A DNA stretch of 64,000 nucleotides from Luteococcus sanguinis (GCF_039527675.1 NZ_BAAAKI010000017.1:1-64000); one strand, 5' to 3'; counted from the stretch's first letter, positions 52,053-60,783 are shown. Notes: generated from the letters alone by a model not told the origin. Numbers and translations: made by a program.

Positions 52053-54314
52053 TCAGCAGGAGGGGTGCTGCTCCCGCGCCACCACCTCGAAGCTGGCCGC
52101 CAGCAGGTCCTGCGTCCGAGAGCTGTGGCCCACCAGCAGCTCGAAGGCGCCCGCCTCGACGACGCGGCGCTCATGCCGGTCGACGATCGTGCACGCGCTC
52201 ACCGGGAGGTCGATCTGCAACAGCCGCGACTCCCCCGCCTCGAGGTCGACCTGCTGGAAGTGCTTGAGTTCCCGGTCGGCCCAGGTGACGGAGGTGACGA
52301 CATCGCGGACGTAGACCTGCACGGTCTCTCGTCCCGGCCGGCTGCCGGTGTTGCGGACGACGACCGTGGCATGCAACATCTCCTCCTCGGTGACCTCCGG
52401 GTTGGTGACCAGCAGGTCGGAGTACTCGAACCGCGTGTAGCCCAGGCCTTGGCCGAAGCCGTAGAGCGGGTCGAAGGTGAGGTCGGCGTAGCCCTGGCCG
52501 TGCACCCCGCGGACCTGGTTGTAGAACAGCGGCTGCTGCCCGACGTGGCGCGGGATCGAGATCGGCAGGCGCCCCGAGGGCTCGATCGCCCCGGTCAACA
52601 GTTCGGCGAAGGCCAGGCCACCGCGCATGCCCGGGTTGAAGGCCCACACCAGCGCAGCGGCATTGCGCGCCGACTCGGGCAGGACGAGCGGCTTGCCGGA
52701 GACCACGACCACCACCATCGGCGTGCCGGTCGCGGCGACCGCGTCCAGCAACGCCACCTGTCCGCCCATCAGCTCCAGCGTCGCGGTGGAGCGTCCCTCC
52801 CCGGTCAGGGCGATGTTGTCGCCGACGACGACCACGGCGACGTCCGCTGCCCGGGCGGCCTCGACTGCGCGGTCGAACTCGGCCTGGTCGATCGGCTCGG
52901 GCTGGAACTCCGGGTAGAAGGGCTGCCCGTCCGGCAACACGCCCATCTGCTCGCTCTGGCCGATCCCAACGCCGCGGACGTGGGTCAGCTTCCAGCCCTG
53001 CGGTGCGACCTGCTGCAGGCCGGTCCAGATGGTCTCGGTCAGCTCGCGCGGCAGGTAGTCGGCCATCCACTCCACCTGCCCGGACCCACCGGCCCAGTCG
53101 CCGAGCTGGTTCTGCACGTCGTCCGCATTCGGGCCGACCACCGCGACCTTCAGCGACGACGAACGATCCAGTGGCAACAGCGCATCCTCGTTGCGGAGCA
53201 GGACGAGCGAGCGGCGCGCCTGCTCCAGGGCCAGCTCGCGGTGCTCGGCGGTGCCGATGACGGCCTGCTGGCGTTCGGAGTCGGCGTGGCGCGGGTTCTC
53301 GAACAGTCCGAGGGCGAACTTCAGCGCGAGGATGCGGCGTACTTGGTCGTCCACCTGCGCCTCGGTCACCAAGCCCTTGGCGACGGCATCCTGCGCGCCC
53401 TCGAAGAAGGTGGGGGTGGTCATCACGAAGTCGTTGCCGCAGGTGATGGCGATGGCGGCTGCCTCGGTGATGTCGGCGGCGACCTTCTGGTCGGTGACCA
53501 GCGACCCTACATTGTTCCAGTCGGTGACCAGCGTGCCGGTGAAGCCCCACTCGCCGCGCAGCACGTCGGAGAGCACCCATTCGTTGGCGGTGATCGGGAT
53601 GCCGTCGATGGACTCGTAGCCGAGCATGAAGGAACGGCAGCCAGCCCGGGCCACTCGCTCGAAGGGCGGCAGGAACCAGCTGCGCAGCTTGCGGCGGCTG
53701 ATGTCGGCCTCGGACGCGTCGCGTCCGCCGATCGTCTCGGAGTAGCCGGCGAAGTGCTTCGCGCAGGCCAGGATCGCAGTCGGGTCGTCCAGGCCGGACC
53801 CCTGGTAGCCCTCGACCATCGCGACGCCCAGCTCGCCGAGCAGGTGCGGGTCCTCGCCGAAGGTCTCGTCCACGCGTCCCCAGCGCAGGTCACGGCCGAT
53901 GCACAGCACCGGAGAGAAGGTCCAGTGGATGCCCGTCGGTGCCACCTCGACGGCGGTCATCCGCGCGCCGGCACGCACCAGGTCGGGGTTCCAGGTGCAG
54001 GCCATGCCCAGCTGCGAGGGCAGGATTGTCGCTCCCGGCCAGAAGGAGTGGCCGTGGATGCAGTCGTCGGCGACCACCAGCGGGATCCGCAGGCGGGTCT
54101 GCTGGACGAGGTCATGGGCAACGGCCAAACGCTCCGGCGGCGTGTGCAGGATGGAACCGGCATGACGATTGAGGACGATGTCCTCCAGATCTTCCTGGGC
54201 ATTGAGCTGCAGCATCTGCCCGACCTTCTCGAGCAGGGTCATTCGGCCCAACAGGTCTTCGACGCGCTCGGCGATCGACAGGGACGGGTCAAGGTAGGGC
54301 TGCGCTGCACTCAT
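52053..54314 (-). CDS. Beta-glucosidase-type glycoside hydrolase family 3
   Basis: A 753-residue GH3 enzyme with three domains: the N-terminal barrel (VEDLLGRMTLLEKVGQM, VADDCIHGHSFWP, KHFAGYSE), the nucleophile Asp in GTLVTDWNNVG, the (alpha/beta)6 sandwich (VVGPNADDVQNQLGDW) and a C-terminal fibronectin type III-like domain (YGFGQGLGYTRFEYSDL). No signal peptide, so it is cytosolic. It cleaves beta-linked glucosides or xylosides; the specificity is not assigned. The start is ATG 54314. Confidence 0.9.
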   Translation of the reverse strand: MSAAQPYLDPSLSIAERVEDLLGRMTLLEKVGQMLQLNAQEDLEDIVLNRHAGSILHTPPERLAVAHDLVQQTRLRIPLVVADDCIHGHSFWPGATILPSQLGMACTWNPDLVRAGARMTAVEVAPTGIHWTFSPVLCIGRDLRWGRVDETFGEDPHLLGELGVAMVEGYQGSGLDDPTAILACAKHFAGYSETIGGRDASEADISRRKLRSWFLPPFERVARAGCRSFMLGYESIDGIPITANEWVLSDVLRGEWGFTGTLVTDWNNVGSLVTDQKVAADITEAAAIAITCGNDFVMTTPTFFEGAQDAVAKGLVTEAQVDDQVRRILALKFALGLFENPRHADSERQQAVIGTAEHRELALEQARRSLVLLRNEDALLPLDRSSSLKVAVVGPNADDVQNQLGDWAGGSGQVEWMADYLPRELTETIWTGLQQVAPQGWKLTHVRGVGIGQSEQMGVLPDGQPFYPEFQPEPIDQAEFDRAVEAARAADVAVVVVGDNIALTGEGRSTATLELMGGQVALLDAVAATGTPMVVVVVSGKPLVLPESARNAAALVWAFNPGMRGGLAFAELLTGAIEPSGRLPISIPRHVGQQPLFYNQVRGVHGQGYADLTFDPLYGFGQGLGYTRFEYSDLLVTNPEVTEEEMLHATVVVRNTGSRPGRETVQVYVRDVVTSVTWADRELKHFQQVDLEAGESRLLQIDLPVSACTIVDRHERRVVEAGAFELLVGHSSRTQDLLAASFEVVAREQHPSC

Positions 54315-54424
54315 GCGCCTGATCCTGCCACGGCGAAGGCTGCGTCGTGTTGCTGGGGACGCGTTGCTCGGCTGGCCGGAGGCACCCGTCGACCAGCTCG
54401 GTGATTGTGGTCGCTTGAAACATG

Positions 54425-54466
54425 AAGGCCCTTGGCTAACTTTTAGTAGATGAAGCCAAGGGCCTT
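54425..54466. repeat. Orphan 13-bp hairpin
   Basis: Perfect arms AAGGCCCTTGGCT (54425-54437) and AGCCAAGGGCCTT (54454-54466) enclose a 16-nt loop. The hairpin lies in the 260-bp divergent gap between the GH3 and SDR starts, where no gene ends. It may be a leader structure, a mobile-element remnant or a terminator for antisense transcripts. Confidence 0.6.
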
Positions 54467-54574
54467 GAATACGCATCCAGTTCCGCGGCGCGGCTCCCAC
54501 AAGCTAGCAGCGAGGTGGCAACGGACCCCCTTGCAGGGTGTACTGGCAGGGAACCCCTGACGAGAGGCACAAGG

Positions 54575-55306
54575 ATGAGACGGGTCCTGGTGACCGGCGC
54601 GACCGAGGGAATCGGGCGCGCCACCGCCGAGCAACTCCTCGCGGCCGGCCACTGCGTGGTGCTGCACGCCCGCAACCGCGAACGTCTGGAGACGGTACGC
54701 CCGCTGCTCGAGGCCGGGGCCAAGAAGGTGCTCGGCGACCTGGGAAACCTCGACGAACTCCGCGGAATGGCCGACCGGGTCAACGAGATGGGGCCGCTGG
54801 ACGCTGTCGTCCACAATGCCGGGACGATGGACGACCACCTGGTGCTCCCGGTCAACGTGGTGGCGCCCTATGTGCTCACCGCCCTGATCGCGCGTCCGTC
54901 CCGGATCGTCTACGTCAGCAGCAGCATGCACCGCGGTGGCGACCCTGACCTGACCGGCATCGACTGGAGCGGCCGGACCATCACCCGCAGCTACTCCGAC
55001 TCGCAGCTCTACGTCACCACCTTGATGGAGGCCATCGCGCGCCTGTGGCCGGCGGTGCGGGCCCACGCCGTCGACCCCGGCTGGGTGCCGACCCGGATGG
55101 GTGGTCCTTCCGCTCCTGATGACCTCGGGCTGGCGCACCAGACCCAGGCATGGTTGGCGACCAGCGAGGAACCGGACGTGTGTTGCAGCGGTGGCTACTG
55201 GTTCCACCATGGCCGGGAGAAGCCGCATCCGGCCGCGCTGGACTACGAGTTCCAGCAGGAGCTGCTGGAGTCCCTCGCTCGATACACGAAGGTGCGGATC
55301 GCCTGA
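54575..55306 (+). CDS. Short-chain dehydrogenase-like protein with altered active site
   Basis: A 243-residue SDR. The nucleotide motif is VTGATEGIGRATA, followed by VHNAGT (NNAG equivalent) and the serine strand VYVSSSMHRGG. The YxxxK motif reads YSDSQ, so the catalytic Lys is Gln. AVDPGWVPTRMGGPSAPDD and HQTQAWLATS are typical of a retinol dehydrogenase-like actinobacterial group that normally has YSDSK. Activity is therefore doubtful. ATG 54575 has GAGAGG seven bases upstream. Confidence 0.82.
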   Translation: MRRVLVTGATEGIGRATAEQLLAAGHCVVLHARNRERLETVRPLLEAGAKKVLGDLGNLDELRGMADRVNEMGPLDAVVHNAGTMDDHLVLPVNVVAPYVLTALIARPSRIVYVSSSMHRGGDPDLTGIDWSGRTITRSYSDSQLYVTTLMEAIARLWPAVRAHAVDPGWVPTRMGGPSAPDDLGLAHQTQAWLATSEEPDVCCSGGYWFHHGREKPHPAALDYEFQQELLESLARYTKVRIA

Positions 55307-55307
55307 C

Positions 55308-55350
55308 CTCAGCTCGCGGCGATACCAACCGCTCAGCTCGCGGCGATACC
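55308..55350. repeat. Short direct repeat at the 3' end of a membrane-protein gene
   Basis: The 19 bp CTCAGCTCGCGGCGATACC occur at 55308-55326 and again at 55332-55350, offset 24 bp. The second copy holds the stop codon of the gene ending at 55333; the first is a duplicate beyond it. Confidence 0.7.
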
Positions 55351-55803
55351 GCCGACGGTCAGCACGACCAGCAGTGGCCAACCCAGCGCGGTGACCAGCG
55401 CCCAGATGCCGCGGGTGTCCCCCGCCTTCTGGGCAATCCAACCCAGCACGCCAGCTGCAATCTCGGCGAGAAGGCCAAGCCCAACCCCGGCGAAACCGGC
55501 CCACATCCACCCCTTCGCGGCGTCAGCGGACCCGTCGGTGGGCAACTTGTCCATCGTCGGGATCGGCCCCGGCAGCCGGACCAGCAGCGCCTGCCCGTGG
55601 GTGAAGCAGACGATCCCCACCACGGCCAGCACCACGCCGGCCACGGCCAGTGCCAGACCCCGAGCGCCGGCCGGGATGCGGACGAGGTCATCCTCGGCCT
55701 GGGTTCCAGCGTGGATGTCGTCGGTGGACGTGCTTCCGATGGATGTGCTTCCAGTGGATGTGCTGCCAGTGGACGTGCTGCCCGGGGCGTCGGTTCTGCT
55801 CAC
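55333..55803 (-). CDS. Membrane protein with Ser/Thr/Gly repeat tail
   Basis: A 156-residue protein. Residues 7-30 are a repeated GSTST tail encoded by 15-bp tandem repeats. Three membrane helices follow (GLALAVAGVVLAVVGIVCF, WMWAGFAGVGLGLLAEIAAG, WALVTALGWPLLVVLTVGG). GTG 55803 is 6 nt after TAGACT (55815-55810). Its start overlaps the 3' end of the App1-like gene upstream on the same strand. Function unknown. Confidence 0.7.
   Translation of the reverse strand: MSRTDAPGSTSTGSTSTGSTSIGSTSTDDIHAGTQAEDDLVRIPAGARGLALAVAGVVLAVVGIVCFTHGQALLVRLPGPIPTMDKLPTDGSADAAKGWMWAGFAGVGLGLLAEIAAGVLGWIAQKAGDTRGIWALVTALGWPLLVVLTVGGIAAS
55726..55785 (-). repeat. Four 15-bp tandem repeats in coding sequence
   Basis: Units at 55726-55740, 55741-55755, 55756-55770 and 55771-55785 (consensus GGATGTGCTTCCAGT) encode GSTST/GSTSI repeats. 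The length is a multiple of three, so changes in copy number would keep the frame. Confidence 0.75.
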
Positions 55804-56990
55804 CGCGGCAGTCTAGTCGCGAGGGACCGCTCGGCCATCGCCGTGTCGCGGGCGAACAGGTCCTGCATCCACTGACGCTGCTCGTCATCCTCGAATTGGA
55901 TCTGGCCCAACTCCTGCGTGGCCTCGTCGATCACCGTCCGGAGCCCCTCGGCCGAGAGGAGTCCCAGCTCCAAAGCCTTGGCCGCCGCCCCCACATAGGT
56001 GTCGTGGAACCAGATCCTCTTGGCAGCCCACTCGGCCCGCTTGTCATCAGTGGTGTCCACGACGTCGTGGATGAAGACGCCCCGCACCACGTCCCCGAAG
56101 CGCTCCAAGATGCGCTCGCCCACCTTCACGTCCCCCTGCCCGGAGTCGCCCATGAAGATCATGTGGTGCTCGGGGAAGAGCTCGACGTAGTGCTCGATGT
56201 TGGCCACCTTCTTTCCGGCCATCGCGTCCAGGCTGCGCAACGAGAAAAGACTTCCCGACAGCATCGTGAGGTCGGCGACCCCGGCCTTGTTCAGCGACTC
56301 GCGCGAGTGGTGGGCGATCAGCCCGAAGACGTCGCCGGGACGGGCGGTCACGAAGGTGATGTCGCCCATCGAGATGGGCTGGTCGTCTGGTTCGAGGTCC
56401 AGTGCCTCCTGGAAGGCGAGCGCGCCCGGGTAGACGATGCCCTTCGGGTAGCGCTTGTCGTGCAGCTTGCAGAAGACGGTGTCGTCGATGTCGCTCAGCA
56501 CCTTGGCCTCGGTGCGCGGCACCGACGCGGCCTGCTCGGCGATGTGGTCGAGGATGCGCTGGCGGACGTCCTTGTCGTCGATCGCGATGTAGACCAGCCC
56601 CTCGAGGTCGTGCTGGTCCTTGCGCAGGCTCACGATGTTCTTGAACTTCGTCAGCTCGGAGCCCTGTAGGTGGCAGATGATGTCGGCGATCCGGTGCTCG
56701 TCCTCAATACCGGTGCGCCCGCTCTGCAGCGCCCGGACGATGGCCGCCAGCGCATGCAGATCGAGCTCGGGACGTCGACGCTCCAGCACCTGCACCAAAC
56801 GGGCGTGGTTGTCGGGCCCGAAGAGGCGGTTGTCCATCGAGTCCATCAGGCGCTCGGCTGTCTCGTCGTCCAGCAGCTCGTTCAGCTCCGCCCCGGGCAT
56901 CGCCTCGATGACGGCGAGCACCTCGTGCTCCTGGTCGGCGTTGGTGTGGCCGTCCAGCAGTGCCTGGACCAGCGAATTGGTGGTGGTCAT
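55800..56990 (-). CDS. App1-like phosphatidate phosphatase-family protein
   Basis: A 396-residue protein. The N-terminal helical region (about 140 residues, NADQEHEVLAVIEAMPGAEL) precedes an App1/LNS2-type HAD domain: LSDIDDTVF (DxDxT nucleophile), FVTARPGD, and IFMGDSGQGDVKVGERI. Family members dephosphorylate phosphatidic acid to diacylglycerol. It is cytosolic. The start ATG 56990 overlaps the stop of the diacylglycerol kinase gene by ATGA, so opposing enzymes are made together. Confidence 0.82.
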   Translation of the reverse strand: MTTTNSLVQALLDGHTNADQEHEVLAVIEAMPGAELNELLDDETAERLMDSMDNRLFGPDNHARLVQVLERRRPELDLHALAAIVRALQSGRTGIEDEHRIADIICHLQGSELTKFKNIVSLRKDQHDLEGLVYIAIDDKDVRQRILDHIAEQAASVPRTEAKVLSDIDDTVFCKLHDKRYPKGIVYPGALAFQEALDLEPDDQPISMGDITFVTARPGDVFGLIAHHSRESLNKAGVADLTMLSGSLFSLRSLDAMAGKKVANIEHYVELFPEHHMIFMGDSGQGDVKVGERILERFGDVVRGVFIHDVVDTTDDKRAEWAAKRIWFHDTYVGAAAKALELGLLSAEGLRTVIDEATQELGQIQFEDDEQRQWMQDLFARDTAMAERSLATRLPR

Positions 56991-57988
56991 GGTCGTCCTT
57001 CCGGAATGCAGACGTCGAGGGCCTGGTGGCGCAACCTGAAGGTCGCGCGCGTGATGGGTCCGTGGACGTCGCCGTCCAGTTGCAGCAACAGGGGCTCAAC
57101 GGTTTCGACCTCCACCGTGCGGGCCTGGCGGCGCGACACCAAGCGACGTGGTGCGTCGAGCCTCGGGATGACTGCCCGCGCGACCCCGAACCATTGCCAG
57201 GGCCTGGTCACATGGCAGATCAGGACGTCCAACAGGTCGTCATCGATGACGGCGCCGGGGAACACCTGCACCCCGCCGGGGATGCGCGGGGTGTTGCCGA
57301 CCAGCACGCTCCACACCAGCAGGCTCTGCAGGCCAGTCGCGTCCATGCCGACCCGCATCGGCAACGCCGGACGGACGGCGTGCCGCAGCCCCGACTCGAA
57401 GTAGGCCAGCCAACCCGCGCGACGCTTCAGGCCGCCGCGAGTGCCGTCGACGGTTTCCGCGTCGCGCCCGACGCCCGCCAGCACCAGGAAGGCGTGGTGT
57501 TCTCGGCCGGCGGGTCCGTCGAAGCTGGCGAGGCCGAGGTCGACGCGGGCCTGCCGGGTGCCCATGGCGACGTCGCAGCAGGCGGTCAGGTTCCGGGGAC
57601 GCAGCCCGATGTTGCGGGCGAAGATGTTCGCGGTGCCGGTGGGCATGATGCCGATCGCGACCCCGCTACCAGCCAGTTCCTTGGCGACCGCGCGGACGGT
57701 CCCGTCACCACCGGCCACCACCAGGCGGTCGGCGCCAGCGGCCAGGGCGACGCGCGCCTGGCCGGGCCCCGGGTCGTCCCGGTTGGTCTCATGGACGGTC
57801 AGCGATGCTCCGACAGAATCGCAGCGGGCTCGCACCAGCTCGGCCACCAGCCCAGCCCGGTTGCCGATCGGGTTCAGCACCAGGTGCACCGAGGCTGGCG
57901 TTGGCCCCTCCTGCGGCTGGGCGGCCAGCGGCAACTTGGGGGCGCTGAACTGGTCCGCACGGAAGTGGGCAGCCTGGACGTGGCGCAT
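56987..57988 (-). CDS. Diacylglycerol/lipid kinase-family protein
   Basis: A 333-residue DagK/YegS-type kinase. LVLNPIGNRAG starts the catalytic domain, followed by LVVAGGDGTVRAVAKEL with GGDGT, IGIMPTGTANIFARNIGL, and a C-terminal beta-sandwich that ends LQLDGDVHGPITRATFRLRH. It phosphorylates diacylglycerol or a related lipid. ATG 57988 lies ten bases before the stop of the mutT-like gene on the same strand. The downstream partner is an App1-like phosphatase that would reverse the reaction. Confidence 0.9.
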   Translation of the reverse strand: MRHVQAAHFRADQFSAPKLPLAAQPQEGPTPASVHLVLNPIGNRAGLVAELVRARCDSVGASLTVHETNRDDPGPGQARVALAAGADRLVVAGGDGTVRAVAKELAGSGVAIGIMPTGTANIFARNIGLRPRNLTACCDVAMGTRQARVDLGLASFDGPAGREHHAFLVLAGVGRDAETVDGTRGGLKRRAGWLAYFESGLRHAVRPALPMRVGMDATGLQSLLVWSVLVGNTPRIPGGVQVFPGAVIDDDLLDVLICHVTRPWQWFGVARAVIPRLDAPRRLVSRRQARTVEVETVEPLLLQLDGDVHGPITRATFRLRHQALDVCIPEGRP

Positions 57989-57998
57989 AGGGGTGCGA

Positions 57999-58424
57999 CT
58001 ATGGCTGGTCAGCGAGCGCAGCCAGCGCGTCCGCGACCGGCTGGTCGGCCGGCAACCAGTCCAGCTCGGGAAGGGCCGCCAGCGAGCACCAGACGATCTG
58101 GTCGTGCGACTCCCCCGGTGCCGGTTCACCCTCGACGAGCTCGCAGAACCACACGCGCAGGTTCATCGCCGGACCGATCGGCCAGTGGCCCGAGAGCGAC
58201 TCCAGTTCGGCGTCCACGCCCACCTCGACGCCCAGTTCCTCCCGGATCTCACGCACCAGCGCTGCCTCGGGCTGCTCCCCCGCCTCGACCTTCCCGCCAG
58301 GGAACTCGTACTTGCCAGCCAACTCAGCCGGACGGCTGCGGCGCGCGGCCAGCACCAGCCCGTCGCGGACGATGATCGCCCCGACCACCAGCCGTGGGTG
58401 CTCGCCATCGTGGATCTCGCTCAT
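57999..58424 (-). CDS. NUDIX hydrolase (8-oxo-dGTP diphosphatase-like)
   Basis: A 141-residue MutT-like protein. The Nudix box GX5EX7REUXEEXGU is complete (GGKVEAGEQPEAALVREIRE, ELGV). LVVGAIIVRDGLVLAARRSRP and ELAGKYEFPGGK are typical of oxidised-nucleotide sanitising enzymes. ATG 58424 overlaps the stop of the HhH-GPD gene (ATGA), which ties it to base-excision repair. Confidence 0.9.
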   Translation of the reverse strand: MSEIHDGEHPRLVVGAIIVRDGLVLAARRSRPAELAGKYEFPGGKVEAGEQPEAALVREIREELGVEVGVDAELESLSGHWPIGPAMNLRVWFCELVEGEPAPGESHDQIVWCSLAALPELDWLPADQPVADALAALADQP

Positions 58425-58993
58425 GCAAGCTCTTTCGCGGCGCGGGCGGCAGCCTTGGCGGCCTTCTTGGTCTCCCGCACGCGCAGCAGGCTCTCGGGGC
58501 CGTCGATGTCGGCGACGGAACGGTACTGGTCGTCGGCGTAGTCTCCGGCAGCCGCCTGCCAGCCCTGCAGCGGCAGCTTGCGGCGCTTGCCGAGCACTGC
58601 CAGGAAGATCCTGGCCTTCTGGTCGCCGAAGCCCGGCAAGGCCTTCAGCCGCCGCAGCACCGTTGCCCCGTCCCCATCCCGCCACAGGTGAGACGCACTG
58701 CCGTCGTACTCGTCGACCAGCACGGAGCACAGCTGGTGCACCCGCGCGCCCATCGATCCGGGAAAACGGTGCACGGCCGGGCGCTGCGCGCACAGCGCCA
58801 CGAAGTCCTCCTCGGGCATCGCGGCGATGGCGGCGACGTCGAAGCGTCCACCCATCCGTTCGGCGATTACGGCGGGGCCGGCGAAAGCCTTCTCCATCGG
58901 GATCTGCTGGTCCAGGCACATGCCCACGAGCAGCGCATTGTCGTCGTCTGCCAGCAGGTCGTCCGCGGCCTCGTCACCGGTCAGCCAGAACAT
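58421..58993 (-). CDS. HhH-GPD-type base-excision DNA repair protein
   Basis: A 190-residue protein of the HhH-GPD superfamily. LLVGMCLDQQIPMEKAFAGP and the helix-hairpin-helix LKALPGFGDQKARIFLAVLG are present; a Lys in the helix-hairpin-helix end (GFGDQK) aligns with the catalytic Lys position. No Fe-S cluster Cys motif is seen. ATG 58993 has a GAGGAG site. It is followed by, and overlaps, the MutT-like gene, so both act on damaged bases. Confidence 0.87.
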   Translation of the reverse strand: MFWLTGDEAADDLLADDDNALLVGMCLDQQIPMEKAFAGPAVIAERMGGRFDVAAIAAMPEEDFVALCAQRPAVHRFPGSMGARVHQLCSVLVDEYDGSASHLWRDGDGATVLRRLKALPGFGDQKARIFLAVLGKRRKLPLQGWQAAAGDYADDQYRSVADIDGPESLLRVRETKKAAKAAARAAKELA

Positions 58994-59002
58994 CGGGTCT
59001 CC

Positions 59003-59959
59003 TCACTCGAACAGCACGTACTCTGGCACCGGCCGCAGCCCCAGTACCTCTGCCGCGGTCATCACGCGTCCACCGGTCGCCGCGTCTTCCTCGTAGAAGA
59101 GCTTGAAACCGGGGTGGACGAACTCCGGCATGGTCGCGACCACACGCTCCCATGTTGCCGTCTTCGCACTTGGCGATCCGATGCCATCCACCGACTTCAC
59201 CATCACGACGCCCTTGTGGGCGCTCAGCTGTTGTTCGTTGCGCACGACACCAGGGTTGAGCTGGTGATAGACCATCACCTTCTCGGGCAGGTGGTGGCTC
59301 GCGACGATGCCGGCCAGGTACTTCGCCGATGCGTTCAACTCCTTGCCCGACGTGTGCCCGAAGACCTTGCCCGGGGTCTGCCCCGCCGAGACAGCCCACT
59401 CCGGGTCCAGCGCGACGCCGACGTCCGGCTGGGCCAGCCAGCCCTGGTAGGCCTTGAGTTCGTCGACGAAATCGGCCCGACCGGGCTGGATGTTCAACAG
59501 CAGCAGGGCCTTGCGTTTGCGCGCGACGGCGAGCCACTCCTCGATCACCGAATCGTCGACGCGGGTGCGGTACATCCCGTCGCGGCCGGGGGACGAGTGG
59601 ACGGTGGTCGCGATCAGCTCCATCACGGGCAGCACCTCGCGTCCCTTCGCGTAGGGCTTGGCGCGCTGCTCCATCTCGACCACGCGCTCATCCAGGTCGC
59701 CGATTCCGAGTCGCCCCTGACCGGGGGCGTCCGGGGCACCGGAATAGCCGAACAAGCGGTGGGCCGGGAAGATCGTCCGACCACCGCGGGGCAGCTCAAG
59801 CGCAGGCTGCGCGGACGGCGTGGCCGACGCAGTGGGCGTGGGTGCAGTCTGGTCAGTAGTGCTCGTGGGTGCGGTCTGGTCGGCGGTGGACGTGGAGCAT
59901 CCGGCCGCCAGCACGACCAGCAAAGTGGCTAGGGCTCGGCGCACAGCGATCAACGCCAC
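59003..59959 (-). CDS. Lipoprotein with TIM-barrel-like domain
   Basis: A 318-residue lipoprotein. The signal (ALATLLVVLAAGC) ends in a lipobox with Cys21, followed by a Thr/Ser/Pro linker with a DQTAPTST repeat. The folded domain has RTIFPAHRLFGYSGAPDAP, RRKALLLLNIQPGRADFVD, VGVALDPEWAVSAGQTPGK and VMVYHQLNP, which suggests a (beta/alpha)8 barrel of unknown activity. GTG 59959 overlaps the nadE stop by ten bases; GTG 59944 would give a shorter signal. Confidence 0.72.
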   Translation of the reverse strand: MALIAVRRALATLLVVLAAGCSTSTADQTAPTSTTDQTAPTPTASATPSAQPALELPRGGRTIFPAHRLFGYSGAPDAPGQGRLGIGDLDERVVEMEQRAKPYAKGREVLPVMELIATTVHSSPGRDGMYRTRVDDSVIEEWLAVARKRKALLLLNIQPGRADFVDELKAYQGWLAQPDVGVALDPEWAVSAGQTPGKVFGHTSGKELNASAKYLAGIVASHHLPEKVMVYHQLNPGVVRNEQQLSAHKGVVMVKSVDGIGSPSAKTATWERVVATMPEFVHPGFKLFYEEDAATGGRVMTAAEVLGLRPVPEYVLFE

Positions 59960-60771
59960 CAGGTGTCATGGATCGTGACGGGCGTGGCGCGCTTGTGGCG
60001 CGTTCGCAGGTACTTCTGCTCCAGCTTCTCGGCCACCTCGTCGGGGATCTGCTCGCCCTGCAGGTAGGCGTCGATCTGGTCGTAGGTGATGCCCAGCTCG
60101 TCCTCGTCGGTGCGCAGCGGCTTGCCATCCAACAGGTCGGCGGTGGGCACCTTGGCCCACAACTGCTCGGGCGCCCCGAGGTGCTGCAGAAGCTGGCGGT
60201 TCTGGCCCTTGTCGAGGCCGAAGAGCGGCAGGATGTCCGCTCCCCCGTCGCCGAATTTGGTGAAGAAGCCGGTCACGGACTCGGCGCCGTGGTCGGTGCC
60301 GATCACCAGCATGTTCTTCTCGCCGGCGATGGCGTACTGGGCAACCATGCGCATCCGGGCCTTGACGTTGCCCTTGTTGAAATCGCTGATCTGCATGCCC
60401 ATCGCCTCCTCGAAGGCGTTCTCCATGCCGTCGGTGGCGGGCTTGATGTTCAGCGTGACCTCGGTGGAGGCATCCACCCAGCGCATCGCCGCTGCTGCAT
60501 CCGCCTCGTCGGCCTGCACACCGTGCGGCAGCCGGACGGCGACGAAGTCGGCTTCGACGCCATCGGCCCTCAAGCGGTCAACAGCCATCTGGGCCAGCCG
60601 GCCGGCCAGGGTCGAGTCGATCCCCCCGCTGATCCCCAGCACGAAGCCCGTTGTGTGGGTGGCCTTGAGGTACTCGCACAAGAAGGCGACCCGCCGCTCA
60701 ACTTCCACGGCAGGGTCGATCGCGGGCTTGACGCCCATCTCGTCGATGATGGTCTTCTGCAGGTCGCGCAT
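59950..60771 (-). CDS. nadE: NH3-dependent NAD synthetase
   Basis: A 273-residue NAD+ synthetase making NAD from deamido-NAD, ATP and ammonia. VLGISGGIDSTLAGRLAQM holds the PP-loop, followed by GNVKARMRMVAQYAIAG and IGTDHGAESVTGFFTKFGDG. The length fits the ammonia-dependent form without the glutaminase domain. The start is leaderless (TAGATT 60783-60778, 6 nt before ATG). The 3' end overlaps the lipoprotein gene. Confidence 0.95.
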   Translation of the reverse strand: MRDLQKTIIDEMGVKPAIDPAVEVERRVAFLCEYLKATHTTGFVLGISGGIDSTLAGRLAQMAVDRLRADGVEADFVAVRLPHGVQADEADAAAAMRWVDASTEVTLNIKPATDGMENAFEEAMGMQISDFNKGNVKARMRMVAQYAIAGEKNMLVIGTDHGAESVTGFFTKFGDGGADILPLFGLDKGQNRQLLQHLGAPEQLWAKVPTADLLDGKPLRTDEDELGITYDQIDAYLQGEQIPDEVAEKLEQKYLRTRHKRATPVTIHDTWWR

Positions 60772-60777
60772 GGCACA

Positions 60778-60783
60778 AATCTA
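60778..60783 (-). promoter_or_regulatory. -10 hexamer TAGATT, leaderless start of nadE
   Basis: The hexamer lies 6 nt before ATG 60771 on the minus strand; no ribosome-binding site is present. Confidence 0.45.

Noticed and set aside
50350..54404. Very long plus-strand frames antisense to the UvrA-like and GH3 genes
   Set aside because: They mirror the codon structure of well-supported enzymes on the other strand and show no family motif of their own.
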